From: a virus
IMG/VR virus record: IMGVR_UViG_3300010885_053065
Location: 1-64,000 of that record
Reading direction: 5' to 3' (one strand)
Length of the DNA stretch: 64,000 nt
Shown here: piece by piece, positions 17,513 to 25,938 of the stretch
Position numbering within the stretch: position 1 is the stretch's first letter
How the letters are laid out: the number at the start of each line of letters is the position of its first letter
Made by a program: the position numbers and the translations under genes
Notes under the pieces: model-generated
Database searches by the model: none
What the model saw: only the letters and a program-made list of their open reading frames with translations
What the model was told of the DNA's origin: nothing

Positions 17513-17780
17513 CCCTCCTATCCGAAGCCTTGCTATGAGCTGATTACAACACCAGTTTGCGAGGGATAGAGTTTCATTTATTAACATCCAGCAATAAAGT
17601 ATAAACAAAATGGGCGAAAACCTTGCTAGGTAATGTCGCGAGGGATTATAAAGAAACAAGAGTTAGTTACAAAAGGTATGACAAGTTTTGTGTCTTCTCG
17701 CTTTGGAATAATCCTCTACGAATAAAGGCGGTAGGAGCGACCACCTATCAAGTTAATTGACTCGATATATCTATTATAGT
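17513..17780 (+). ncRNA. Candidate tracrRNA with anti-repeat
   Basis: This 268-nt gap between the array and the cas12-like gene contains, at 17666-17693, a segment complementary to the last 28 nt of the CRISPR repeat at 24 positions. Two hairpins precede it: CCTTGC (17528) with GCGAGG (17559), and CCTTGC (17621) with GCGAGG (17638). Both stems need a U-G pair that only plus-strand RNA can form. Scaffold hairpins followed by a 3' anti-repeat is the order in tracrRNAs of type V-B and V-K systems. The ends are unknown. Confidence 0.7.
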
Positions 17781-19184
17781 TTATTCAAAAATATCAGATT
17801 TATTGATATTTTTGAAAACTTCTATTGCTGCTGTAGCTGAAGATTCAGTAGAGGATTTAGTTATCCTAACAACCTCTTTCTTTTTGCTGACAACAGGGAA
17901 TATTTCTAAACCAACTCTTTTTATATTGATTCCGGCATTAATATCTCTATCGATAAAAAGTTCTAATTCTTTATCAAAATACTCTCTAATTGAGCAATCA
18001 GTAAATACAAGCTCATCTCGATAGGAAAGTAATTGAGAAGTATATGCAGGATTAACTTTAACTACTTTAGCGTCATATTTTTGAGCAACCCATGTCAATA
18101 TCTCAACAAATTGTCCAAAAGCTGCATCTTGCCATGATTTATTTAAACCAGATTTAGATGATTGACCGTTAGGTAAATACGTTCCATCTTTATCTTGTTT
18201 GGCTTTATTTCTTTTTGTTAATCCTTTTAGATTTAAGTCTTCAACAAAGAATACTTTTTTGCCAGTTCTACACAAAGCATGAGCAATTTTATATTGAAAA
18301 TCTTTTCTTTGTCTAGCTATATGTTTATGAAGTTTAGCTTCTTTTATAGCTGCTTTTTTTCTTCGATTAGACCCTTTTTGTTTTTTAGCTTTTTCCTTAG
18401 AAATCTCAGCTAATTTATCTTGAGACTTCCTAAAAGCTTTCAATGAGTTGAGTTTTTCGCCTTCTGATGTTGCTAAATAAACATCATCTTTTAATACAGC
18501 ATCCAAGCCTATGGAATTATCCCAAGTTGGTAAAATTTCATCATCAATCTTGGTAGTAGTATGATCATCAATAATAAGCAATATATACCAACCATCTAGT
18601 TCTTTAGTGATACCAATCTGCTTAAGAATAAAACTTTCTGGTAATGGTCTATGAAGGTTAATTTTTACGTTCCCTATTTTTGGGATTCTAATTAACTTTT
18701 GTTTATTACTAATGTCCTCTTTTAACCAATTATCTTTAACGTTCTCAAAAAATAACGTTGTGTAGTCCTTACTTCCTTTGAACTTAGGTCTACCACTACG
18801 ATTGCCACTAGAATCTCCTTTAAGAAATCTTGTAAAAGCTAAATCAACTCTTTTACAAACGTTTTGCATTACAGAAGAATGTGGTTTAGCAAAATCTAGT
18901 ATTTCTCCTGAATGTTGAACAGCTACAGGAGATTTGTTTAATACAGCTATTTGTCTTTTTTGACTGTAATAATTCGGGCTATCTATCTTTGCTGATATTG
19001 AACAAGTAAGCGGACATCTATCAATTAAACAACTGTTATGACGTATGTTATTCTCTTCATACCAAGCAAAACGTTCACCAATCATTTTGTTATACCAATA
19101 TCGGCATATTCTCAACCAAATATTAAGTTCTTCTTCTTGTTCTTTTGTTTCAAATTCAATGAGGTATTTACGAGTGAGAATCAT
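17781..19184 (-). CDS. Cas12-like RuvC nuclease (TnpB-derived, compact type V effector)
   Basis: 467 aa. The RuvC active site is complete: Asp228 in SIGLDAVL, Glu315 in FFVEDLNLKG and Asp414 in DRDINAGINI. A basic helical segment separates RuvC-I and II (KKQKGSNRRKKAAIKEAKLH), as in TnpB and Cas12. Unlike canonical TnpB (the intact one here is at 26556), the CxxC...CxxC zinc ribbon is gone: only Cys397 remains and the region reads NPAYTSQLLSYRDELVFTDC. Loss of the ribbon and adjacency to a CRISPR array with an anti-repeat support a guide-dependent effector over a transposon TnpB. Its size fits the smallest Cas12 classes (V-U type; V-U2 and V-U5/K are known from cyanobacteria). It is transcribed opposite to the inferred array strand. 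PAM and activity are unknown. Confidence 0.8.
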   Translation of the reverse strand: MILTRKYLIEFETKEQEEELNIWLRICRYWYNKMIGERFAWYEENNIRHNSCLIDRCPLTCSISAKIDSPNYYSQKRQIAVLNKSPVAVQHSGEILDFAKPHSSVMQNVCKRVDLAFTRFLKGDSSGNRSGRPKFKGSKDYTTLFFENVKDNWLKEDISNKQKLIRIPKIGNVKINLHRPLPESFILKQIGITKELDGWYILLIIDDHTTTKIDDEILPTWDNSIGLDAVLKDDVYLATSEGEKLNSLKAFRKSQDKLAEISKEKAKKQKGSNRRKKAAIKEAKLHKHIARQRKDFQYKIAHALCRTGKKVFFVEDLNLKGLTKRNKAKQDKDGTYLPNGQSSKSGLNKSWQDAAFGQFVEILTWVAQKYDAKVVKVNPAYTSQLLSYRDELVFTDCSIREYFDKELELFIDRDINAGINIKRVGLEIFPVVSKKKEVVRITKSSTESSATAAIEVFKNINKSDIFE

Positions 19185-19249
19185 TGATGTTTCTGATATC
19201 TATTAAATTAAATCCTTGTCAATGCTGACACTGACTTTAATTTTACTTC

Positions 19250-19305
19250 ATTCTCATTTTTGGTTTTATTGTGGGAAAATTAGAATTAATTGATTAGTTA
19301 CAATA
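19250..19305. repeat. 56-bp direct repeat, right copy
   Basis: Second copy of 17111-17166 (54 of 56 identical), upstream of the cas12-like gene. The DUF433 start codon is preserved here but followed by a stop after four codons, so it is a decayed gene start. Confidence 0.85.
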
Positions 19306-19332
19306 GATATGAAAACTTACTAATTAGTATTT

Positions 19333-19515
19333 ATGATACCTAATTTATCAGACATTATAAAAGCAGTAACTCCTTTATTAATAGCTAGTTGTGCCACTGC
19401 CATATCTCTAGTCGCTATGGCAAACAATATTAAAGATCCTCAAGTTTGGGCTATAGCTAGTACTGGTTTTACTGTTGCAGGAGCATTATCTTCTCCTTCT
19501 GTACCAAAAAGTTAG
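19333..19515 (+). CDS. Small two-TM protein (60 aa)
   Basis: 60-aa hydrophobic protein with segments VTPLLIASCATAISLVAMAN and WAIASTGFTVAGALSSP, resembling short phage membrane proteins (holin-like size) but without a charged tail typical of holins. It lies 32 bp before the thymidylate kinase. Function unknown. Confidence 0.55.
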   Translation: MIPNLSDIIKAVTPLLIASCATAISLVAMANNIKDPQVWAIASTGFTVAGALSSPSVPKS

Positions 19516-19547
19516 AAATTAAAGTTAACCAATTAATAGATTATCAA

Positions 19548-20120
19548 ATGTCAATAATAGTTATTGAAGGAATAGATGGTGTAGGAAAAAGTACCCTAGC
19601 CCAAGGATTAGCTGAGAAAATAAAAGCAGAAGTAAGACATTTACCTACTCCTTGGTTCTATGAAAACGCTAAAAGAGCAGATAGCAACCTAGGGAAAAGA
19701 GCCTTATATGTTTTAGATTTTCAAAGAGCTAGACATAAGCAGAGAAATGTTTATATTTATGACCGTCATATCCCTTCACAATTGGCTTATGACCTCTTAA
19801 ACCCTACTCTGTCTATGGAAGATTGGTATTCATGTTACGGAGAAGAGATCAGAATACCTCTAGTTACTTTTTACTTAGACTGTCCAATTAATACTAGTTG
19901 GAAGAGGATTAATGAACGTCAAAAAAATATAGACGATGAGTATGAGCAATTAGAAAAACAAGAAAAACTGAAAAAGAATTATGAAGATCATGTAATACCA
20001 TTCTTGTTAAATAAAGGCTGGAATATTCAATCTATTAAAGCGGAAGAAGATACAGATACTGTTTTATATAATGTTTTTTCATTACTTTGTTCTGATGCAT
20101 TGTTTAAGAAACAAGTTTAA
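19548..20120 (+). CDS. tmk: Thymidylate kinase (dTMP kinase)
   Basis: 190-aa P-loop kinase phosphorylating dTMP to dTDP. Walker A is GIDGVGKST (8-16), and the family DRH motif appears as YIYDRHIPSQLAYD; the lid region is KRINERQKNIDDEYE. Length fits the family (about 200 aa). It complements NrdAB and thymidylate synthase in supplying dTTP. Its last 17 nt overlap the convergent gene 20104-20445. Confidence 0.88.
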   Translation: MSIIVIEGIDGVGKSTLAQGLAEKIKAEVRHLPTPWFYENAKRADSNLGKRALYVLDFQRARHKQRNVYIYDRHIPSQLAYDLLNPTLSMEDWYSCYGEEIRIPLVTFYLDCPINTSWKRINERQKNIDDEYEQLEKQEKLKKNYEDHVIPFLLNKGWNIQSIKAEEDTDTVLYNVFSLLCSDALFKKQV

Positions 20121-20445
20121 CTTCTTCTAGAGCTTCCAACAAATTTAACCTTAATTCTTGAGTATCTTTAGTTAAATCTTCTGGTTTAGCTAAAGCGTAT
20201 TCTAGCCACATCATGACAATTTGCTCGTTAATGTCAACTATTAATTCTTCTCTTGTGTAAGCAAAAACAAATAGATCGATGACAGGGTTTTCAGCTATCA
20301 GAACCCTGTCATATTTACACCTTATACATGATCCTCCATACGGTTTATCTGTATAAGGTGTAACTTTAATCGGTTCTTTAAACTGTAAATTTATTGCTCC
20401 CCAAGAGATTTTGTCTAGCAGAATGGGTGATATGTTGTTGTCCAC
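20104..20445 (-). CDS. Hypothetical protein (113 aa)
   Basis: 113 aa with a CIRCKYDR Cys pair and a helical C-terminus. It is convergent with tmk and divergent from the DNA polymerase gene. No family recognised. Confidence 0.5.
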   Translation of the reverse strand: MDNNISPILLDKISWGAINLQFKEPIKVTPYTDKPYGGSCIRCKYDRVLIAENPVIDLFVFAYTREELIVDINEQIVMMWLEYALAKPEDLTKDTQELRLNLLEALEEVKLVS

Positions 20446-20503
20446 AAAATTAAGTCCTTGGTATAGTGATACTTAAATTATAAAAAATAAAAGAAAACAA
20501 ATA

Positions 20504-22330
20504 ATGACTAACGCTTCAATCCCTATTAACCCAAGAGACTGTGTCAAAAGTTCTACAACAAAGATAGAAGTTGATCTTGACAAATTAGACCTTAGCTATC
20601 AACCAGAACAAGAGATTCAGTCGTGGGAGCCTACCAAAAAGTTAACAGCATACTCAACCAAAAGTAAGGTTTATTTAGATATTGAGACTACTGGATTAGA
20701 CTCTAGAACCAATAGAGTAATCATGGTAGGACTCAAAACTCACCAAGGAGAAGTAACTATCTTTGATGATGAGAAAGAGCATATACTACTAGAGAAGATA
20801 ATTGAATATATAACTGACAAGAAACCGTACTTATTGATTGGTCATAATCTTTTTAACTTTGACTTACCTTTCCTGATGACTCGTTGTGAGAAGTATGGGA
20901 TTACTCATAACTTCAAGTTTGGAGACATGGACAGGAACATAACTTCCTCTAGTTTTAACGGTCAACCAATCAGATTTAGACCAGTTAACTTACCCAAAAC
21001 AAATATAGTAGACACATTCCATCAGATAGCTATTTGGGATAAATCAGCCAACAAACTAACCTCCTATAACCTTAAGTCATCTGTCATAGCCCTAGGATTG
21101 AGGGATGAGAAGCGACTAGAGCTATCTAACAATCAGATTCAAGCTTGCTATCAGAATAAGGATTTTGAAACGATTAAGACCTATTTAGAGTATGACCTTG
21201 ACGATACTGAACTACTGGCTAACTACTTAATCCCTGTAGTCTACTTCCAGTTAAAGATAGTACCTAATATTACTCTTCAAGAATTAGCTATAGGTTCTCC
21301 TGCTTTAAAGGCTCAAAAGATACATCAGTCCTTGATTAAAGAGGAACATACAGCAGATAATAAAGTTTCTTATGAAGGTGGTAAGGTTACTCTACACAAA
21401 GCAGGTCTACACAGGGATGTAGCAAAGATTGACGTTAGTTCTCTTTACCCTTCAATAATGCTTAGGTATCAATTATGTAGTAGAAAAGATACTGATAAGC
21501 TTTTCCTAGGTGTTCTTAAGTACATGAAGGATGAGAGGATTAGGCTTAAGCAGTTAGCTAAAGAAGGTAATAAACAAGCTGATATAGAACAGAATGCTTT
21601 AAAGATTCTGATTAACGGTTCCTATGGATATTTTGGGACTGGTGGTTATGGCTTTAATGATTATGAAGTTGCTGCATTAATAACCGCTATAGGAAGAAAG
21701 ATTTTAAAAGTTATGGAAGACTTTATTGTTAAGAATAATGGAGTCTTGATTGAGTCAGACACTGATGGGGTAATCTTCTCACACAATGATCCAGTTACTC
21801 TAGTTAATAATTTGTCTCCTGAATTACCATCTGGAATAGAAGTTGATTTGGAGTATAAGAATTGTGTTGCTTGTGTTCCTAAAGCCAAGAATTACATAAT
21901 ACTAAAACCAGACGGTAAAGTTATTTCTAAAGGTGTTAAACGGGCTGATATACCTCTAATTAAAGAGTTTAGAGTTGAATATATTAAGGCTTGGAAAAAC
22001 AACCCTGATGACGCTAAAACCTATCAGAGAACAGTTAATAGTAGTCTAGCTTCTGGCAACTATCCAATTGATAAGTTAACTATTACTAGAAAGATTGCTA
22101 AGAGCGAGAAAAATTTAGTTGATTTAGGGATAGGACAGATAGGTGAAACTGTTACCTACTATTACGGTTTGGGTAATCTAGCAACTAAAACAAAAGTTAA
22201 TAAAGTTCCACAAGAAGTAACTAGTGGACCATACTTTGCACAGCTTTATATTGACAAGATTAATGAATTGGTGGATGAGATGAATCCTCCACCAATAACA
22301 AGTATTCAGACTAGTCTTTTTGACGTTTAG
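20504..22330 (+). CDS. Family B DNA polymerase (compact)
   Basis: 608 aa. Exonuclease motif I is LDIETTGLD (about 58-66) with HNLFNFDLPF as motif II. Polymerase motif A is DVSSLYPSIM (~309-318), motif B KILINGSYGYFG (~367) and motif C ESDTDGVIF (~417-425). All catalytic acids are present, so both proofreading and synthesis are likely intact. It is short for a replicative B-family enzyme (usually more than 750 aa), lacking much of the N-terminal and thumb sequence. With the beta clamp at 33250 it probably forms the phage replicase; no clamp loader or primase is recognised in the window. Confidence 0.9.
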   Translation: MTNASIPINPRDCVKSSTTKIEVDLDKLDLSYQPEQEIQSWEPTKKLTAYSTKSKVYLDIETTGLDSRTNRVIMVGLKTHQGEVTIFDDEKEHILLEKIIEYITDKKPYLLIGHNLFNFDLPFLMTRCEKYGITHNFKFGDMDRNITSSSFNGQPIRFRPVNLPKTNIVDTFHQIAIWDKSANKLTSYNLKSSVIALGLRDEKRLELSNNQIQACYQNKDFETIKTYLEYDLDDTELLANYLIPVVYFQLKIVPNITLQELAIGSPALKAQKIHQSLIKEEHTADNKVSYEGGKVTLHKAGLHRDVAKIDVSSLYPSIMLRYQLCSRKDTDKLFLGVLKYMKDERIRLKQLAKEGNKQADIEQNALKILINGSYGYFGTGGYGFNDYEVAALITAIGRKILKVMEDFIVKNNGVLIESDTDGVIFSHNDPVTLVNNLSPELPSGIEVDLEYKNCVACVPKAKNYIILKPDGKVISKGVKRADIPLIKEFRVEYIKAWKNNPDDAKTYQRTVNSSLASGNYPIDKLTITRKIAKSEKNLVDLGIGQIGETVTYYYGLGNLATKTKVNKVPQEVTSGPYFAQLYIDKINELVDEMNPPPITSIQTSLFDV

Positions 22331-22389
22331 TAGAATATTTCTTATTGTTAAAATACAAAATACATGTAAATTATAAAGGTTAAATTAAT

Positions 22390-22899
22390 ATGAAAGAAGT
22401 AGCAGAGCAACTAATACTTAGTTCAGCAAACGAGATAAAAACAAAAAGAGAACGGACAGAAAGAGAAATAAGAGAAAAAAGAAAAAAAGAAAGAGAAAAA
22501 TACGGTGATATAGATTTCGGTGATCACCTTATTGGTGAATATAAAATTAGTAAATATCTACAAGACAAATTAGGTGGACAAACAGAGGTAAATACACCAA
22601 CAGGAAAAATAGATTTATTAACTGATTCTTTGTTGATAGAAATAAAGGAATTTGCTAACTGGAAAACAGGTATTGGACAATTATTTGCTTATGGATATTT
22701 TTACCCATCACACAAAAAAGTTTTATATTTTTACGGCAGACTTGGTGATTACTTTAAAATAGATTTAGTCGTAGAAATCTTATCATCTCTTGGTATCGAG
22801 CCTATGTTTGTTTACAAAAGCGAATTCGATAAATACTTAGAGCTTACGCCTTTTCCGAATGAGATGATTGTTTGTAATGTTTGTTGTGTAGAACTTTAG
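22390..22899 (+). CDS. PD-(D/E)XK nuclease-like protein (169 aa)
   Basis: A charged helix (KRERTEREIREKRKKER) is followed by GKIDLLTDSLLIEIKEFANW, giving the nuclease triad Asp75...Glu84-x-Lys86, then GIGQLFAYGYF, a helix common in restriction-endonuclease-fold proteins. Probable DNA end-processing or Holliday-junction-type nuclease; exact role unknown. Confidence 0.65.
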   Translation: MKEVAEQLILSSANEIKTKRERTEREIREKRKKEREKYGDIDFGDHLIGEYKISKYLQDKLGGQTEVNTPTGKIDLLTDSLLIEIKEFANWKTGIGQLFAYGYFYPSHKKVLYFYGRLGDYFKIDLVVEILSSLGIEPMFVYKSEFDKYLELTPFPNEMIVCNVCCVEL

Positions 22900-22912
22900 G
22901 TATTTACTATAG

Positions 22913-22971
22913 TATAATAAAAGAAATACCCTCTCGCGGGTGAGTGCGACCAACACTTGAACCCCAGAGGG
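22913..22971 (+). promoter_or_regulatory. TATAAT promoter and structured leader L1
   Basis: TATAAT at 22913-22918, then a leader with nested stems: CCCTCT (22929-22934) pairs with AGAGGG (22966-22971), GGG with CCC and AGTG with CACT inside. The same architecture with a different loop occurs at 39539-39596. Confidence 0.7.
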
Positions 22972-23000
22972 AGTAAACCTTAAAACGGAAGGCTCACACT

Positions 23001-23684
23001 ATGAATAATAGCAATAAAGCTATTGTAGCGAAAGTAGATTTCGGATTCACTCAAGTAGATGGTCTCATGCTTCCTGATGGAACATATGCTATCGCGATGG
23101 CTCAAGCAAATAAATTATTAGTATTTTCATCCTCTACTCAAAACGCATTAAAATCGCTAAAACTCTTACTAGGTAAAGACTCTGAACTTATACGAGCAAA
23201 AACAGAATTAGCAAATAACCCTGCATATATTCTGACAATTCCGCAATTCAGAACTCTAATCAGAGAATTGGACAAACGCGGTAATGCTACAGCTACAGCA
23301 TTTATCGATGCAGTCCTAGAAGAAGCTATAGAAAGACGCTTTGATACCGCATTTTGTAAGACGGTAGAAGAAGCTGAAAGAAACGCTTTATTAGCTCAAA
23401 GGATGAACAGACTTCTTGCGAGAAAGCAATGGACTGACTGCATCAGAGACCGTCACCTTGAGTTATACGGAACAAAGCCAACACCTAACCAATATAAGCA
23501 GTGGACAATTCAGGTTAACTTAGTCCTTTTTGACAAGAAACACTTTAACTGCAATCGTGACAATATGGCATTTGAGGAACAAAGAGTTATTGAGAACTTT
23601 GAGTTTACGTGTGTCAGAAAATCTAAACAGTTCCCTTTGGCTAACCCTGAAGAAATTTTAGAAAGAACTCTAGCTAACTTCTAA
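23001..23684 (+). CDS. Antirepressor-like cyanobacterial phage protein (227 aa)
   Basis: 227 aa. Begins with a GTYAIAMAQANKLL segment, then TIPQFRTLIRELDKRGN and ATAFIDAVLEEAIERRFD, a pattern I associate with cyanobacterial proteins annotated as phage antirepressors, although the domain name is uncertain. The C-terminal part (WTDCIRDRHLELYG ... NRDNMAFEEQRVIENFEF) is typical of the same group. It has its own TATAAT promoter and a structured leader. Probably a regulator that counters a repressor or defence switch. Confidence 0.6.
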   Translation: MNNSNKAIVAKVDFGFTQVDGLMLPDGTYAIAMAQANKLLVFSSSTQNALKSLKLLLGKDSELIRAKTELANNPAYILTIPQFRTLIRELDKRGNATATAFIDAVLEEAIERRFDTAFCKTVEEAERNALLAQRMNRLLARKQWTDCIRDRHLELYGTKPTPNQYKQWTIQVNLVLFDKKHFNCNRDNMAFEEQRVIENFEFTCVRKSKQFPLANPEEILERTLANF

Positions 23685-23717
23685 TCATTTCCTCTTGATG
23701 TGAGGCTAACCAAAACC

Positions 23718-25223
23718 TCACATCCCTCCCCACATACCCAGATTCTCAGGATAGAAAGAGTAAGCCAAGGCATCAGCAAAGTCTGGAGACTCTAGTCCAC
23801 GCTTACGCATATCGTCTTTACTCTCTACTAGAATCTTTCCTGTAGTAGCCCACTTCCTAATAGGTTGTGAGATTTGCTGTATTAAAGTAGGATGGTTTGG
23901 AATTGAGATCATCTCTTCTGGTTCATGTATTTTAATACCGTGAGTATGGTCATAAGTATTCTTAAACCTCCAAGCTAAGACTCCCCACCATTCAGCACGA
24001 GCGTTAGAAAACTTATCTTTACTAGTCTTCTCTTCTCCTTCCCACCAATGCGACGATCCAGAAGCTGCACCATGCAAAGCGTTAACGATAAAAGGTAAAT
24101 AACCAGCGTTAGCAAGAGTACCAGCTACACCAGCCCCAACTCCATCAGCATCAAAATTGAGTACTGAAACACCATACTGATTACATAGTTCTATTACTTT
24201 GAACCCTGTTTGAGTAGTATCAAGTCCTGACCATTGCTCAATATGTATTATTTTAGAACCACGTCTTAACATAAAGACATTTAAGCATTTCCCACTAGTG
24301 GCAACATCCAAAGAAGCAATAGTTCTACTATCCTCTGGTAGAAAAAAGTTTATGGCAGAGAGAACGTGTTCGTTAGGGATAAAGATACCCTCTACAGAGG
24401 CTCCATAATCTATATCAATCTCACTAGCTATTGTTACTGAGTCAAATTGAGCACATTTCTTCTGATACCACTCGTCATCTTTCCTTGGATCATCTCTCCA
24501 ATGAAATCTAAAAATTTGTTCAGGAGCTAAAGTACTTCTCTTCTTGTAAAAGAAGTTATGTCCGTTTACAGTACTTGTATAAAAGATTACATCTGAGTTT
24601 CCAGATAAAGCTGCTTCTGCTTTGATTGGTTGATCAGCAAAGGCTACCTCATCCCAATCGTATACAGAAGACCGACCACCCCTACCTATGTTGTCCCCAA
24701 TCTCTCCAGTAATAGTAGAACTATTTTGTGGGTTGATCAACTTCATAGAATTGTCATGCTTATTCCAATCAAAGCCTTCAGGAAGTAACCAGAACGGTAA
24801 CAGCCTTAACATAATCCTTAGCTTCTCAAAGATGCTAGAAGGGTTACCACGTTGGTCTACAAGCTCCTGTTTCCTTGAAGCAAAAGCTCCTGCATAACCA
24901 TGTTCAAAGAGCCAGTAATGTAGTTGATCTGCACAATTCATCCAACTAGCCCCACTATCCCTACTCTTCTCAAAGAGACCATGCTGTTTAAGTAAACGTC
25001 TTTCACGTCTCCATAGAATATAATCTCTCTGTTTAGGGAATAACAAGAAAGGGATATATTTATACTCTAGTCTTGGGTCATAAGTCCATACCCAATTCTC
25101 TATAAAGTACAGTACGTCTAGTGCACACATCTTTTTGATAACTGACTGCAAGTTAGTATCTTTCTTGGCTTTAGCAGTTATCTCTACTCTTTTAGCGATG
25201 GCTTGAACTAAATCAGCAGGCAT
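23718..25223 (-). CDS. terL: Terminase large subunit
   Basis: 501 aa packaging motor ATPase/nuclease. The ATPase has a variant P-loop EKSRDSGAS (85-93) and Walker B YDWDEVAF (188-195); a coupling YTSTVNG follows at ~215. The C-terminal RNase H-like nuclease shows Asp306 (SLDVATSG) and Asp358/360 (NFDADGVG). It overlaps the small-subunit gene by 11 nt and is transcribed leftward. Confidence 0.92.
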   Translation of the reverse strand: MPADLVQAIAKRVEITAKAKKDTNLQSVIKKMCALDVLYFIENWVWTYDPRLEYKYIPFLLFPKQRDYILWRRERRLLKQHGLFEKSRDSGASWMNCADQLHYWLFEHGYAGAFASRKQELVDQRGNPSSIFEKLRIMLRLLPFWLLPEGFDWNKHDNSMKLINPQNSSTITGEIGDNIGRGGRSSVYDWDEVAFADQPIKAEAALSGNSDVIFYTSTVNGHNFFYKKRSTLAPEQIFRFHWRDDPRKDDEWYQKKCAQFDSVTIASEIDIDYGASVEGIFIPNEHVLSAINFFLPEDSRTIASLDVATSGKCLNVFMLRRGSKIIHIEQWSGLDTTQTGFKVIELCNQYGVSVLNFDADGVGAGVAGTLANAGYLPFIVNALHGAASGSSHWWEGEEKTSKDKFSNARAEWWGVLAWRFKNTYDHTHGIKIHEPEEMISIPNHPTLIQQISQPIRKWATTGKILVESKDDMRKRGLESPDFADALAYSFYPENLGMWGGM

Positions 25224-25698
25224 CGTCTTGTATTAAGGTTTTGTAATAAGTTAGTAGTTCATCAGGAGACATATTCTCAACTACTTTGTCAGAAGTAGTG
25301 CTAGAAGACTCTTCTTGTTCCTCTAGAATGTGCTTAGCTGTATCGCGTCTAAGTTTAATTAAATCGATATACCCCTTAGCTGCTGCTACTTGTGCAGATG
25401 GGGGACACTCAGGATTAGATATTATGCGGTCAAAAAGACGTTCAGCCTTAATAAATAAGGTCTCTTGTCTTTTACCACTAATTAAGATTAAGTTGCTTCT
25501 AATATCTGTCTGATCGGGAGGCTTGTATTCAAGATCCTTATCAAACATATGTCTTTCTTTTAGGTATTTGTCATGCCAGTTTCTTATCGTTTTAGGAGGG
25601 ACATCGCTGAACTCTTTATAGATATCAACCGGTTTCTTCCCTTCTTTGAATCTTAATAGTATAATGTCTTTATAGCAGTCTCCCTTACTAATACGCAT
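25213..25698 (-). CDS. terS: Terminase small subunit-like DNA-binding protein
   Basis: 161 aa directly upstream of and overlapping terL. The N-terminal HTH (KGDCYKDIILLRFKEG ... VPPKTIRNWHDKYLKE, residues 5-50) would recognise phage DNA, and the C-terminal helices fit oligomerisation. The same HTH type opens the 187-aa protein in the type IV CRISPR operon at 50581-51144, with shared VPPKT-RNW and KYL motifs. Confidence 0.75.
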   Translation of the reverse strand: MRISKGDCYKDIILLRFKEGKKPVDIYKEFSDVPPKTIRNWHDKYLKERHMFDKDLEYKPPDQTDIRSNLILISGKRQETLFIKAERLFDRIISNPECPPSAQVAAAKGYIDLIKLRRDTAKHILEEQEESSSTTSDKVVENMSPDELLTYYKTLIQDDAC

Positions 25699-25758
25699 AT
25701 TTTGTACCCCAATAATAGCTATATGGTACCATCTTTAATATAGTATATTTCTTTACAT

Positions 25759-25938
25759 ATGGACATAATTAATAATTTTCTTTTTCCAGTTCTCCTATTT
25801 TTCTTCTATTTTTGTCTTGGCTACAATCTATTTGTTCCAAATAAAACTAATAAGGTAGAACCTCAATTAATTGCCATACCAGTTAGTATTCAATCTGATT
25901 TCTATACACAAACAAAAGAACTATTTAATTCTTTCTAG
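25759..25938 (+). CDS. Small membrane protein (59 aa)
   Basis: ATG at 25759 opens 59 codons: an N-terminal hydrophobic segment (FLFPVLLFFFYFCLGYNLFV) and a polar tail. No convincing RBS. It is the only candidate gene in the otherwise gene-free stretch 25699-26197. Confidence 0.35.
   Translation: MDIINNFLFPVLLFFFYFCLGYNLFVPNKTNKVEPQLIAIPVSIQSDFYTQTKELFNSF

Noticed and set aside
17459-17659. Minus-strand frame of 66 codons across the last repeat and the tracr candidate.
   Set aside because: It is produced by the open frame of the repeat; no RBS and no protein-like composition.
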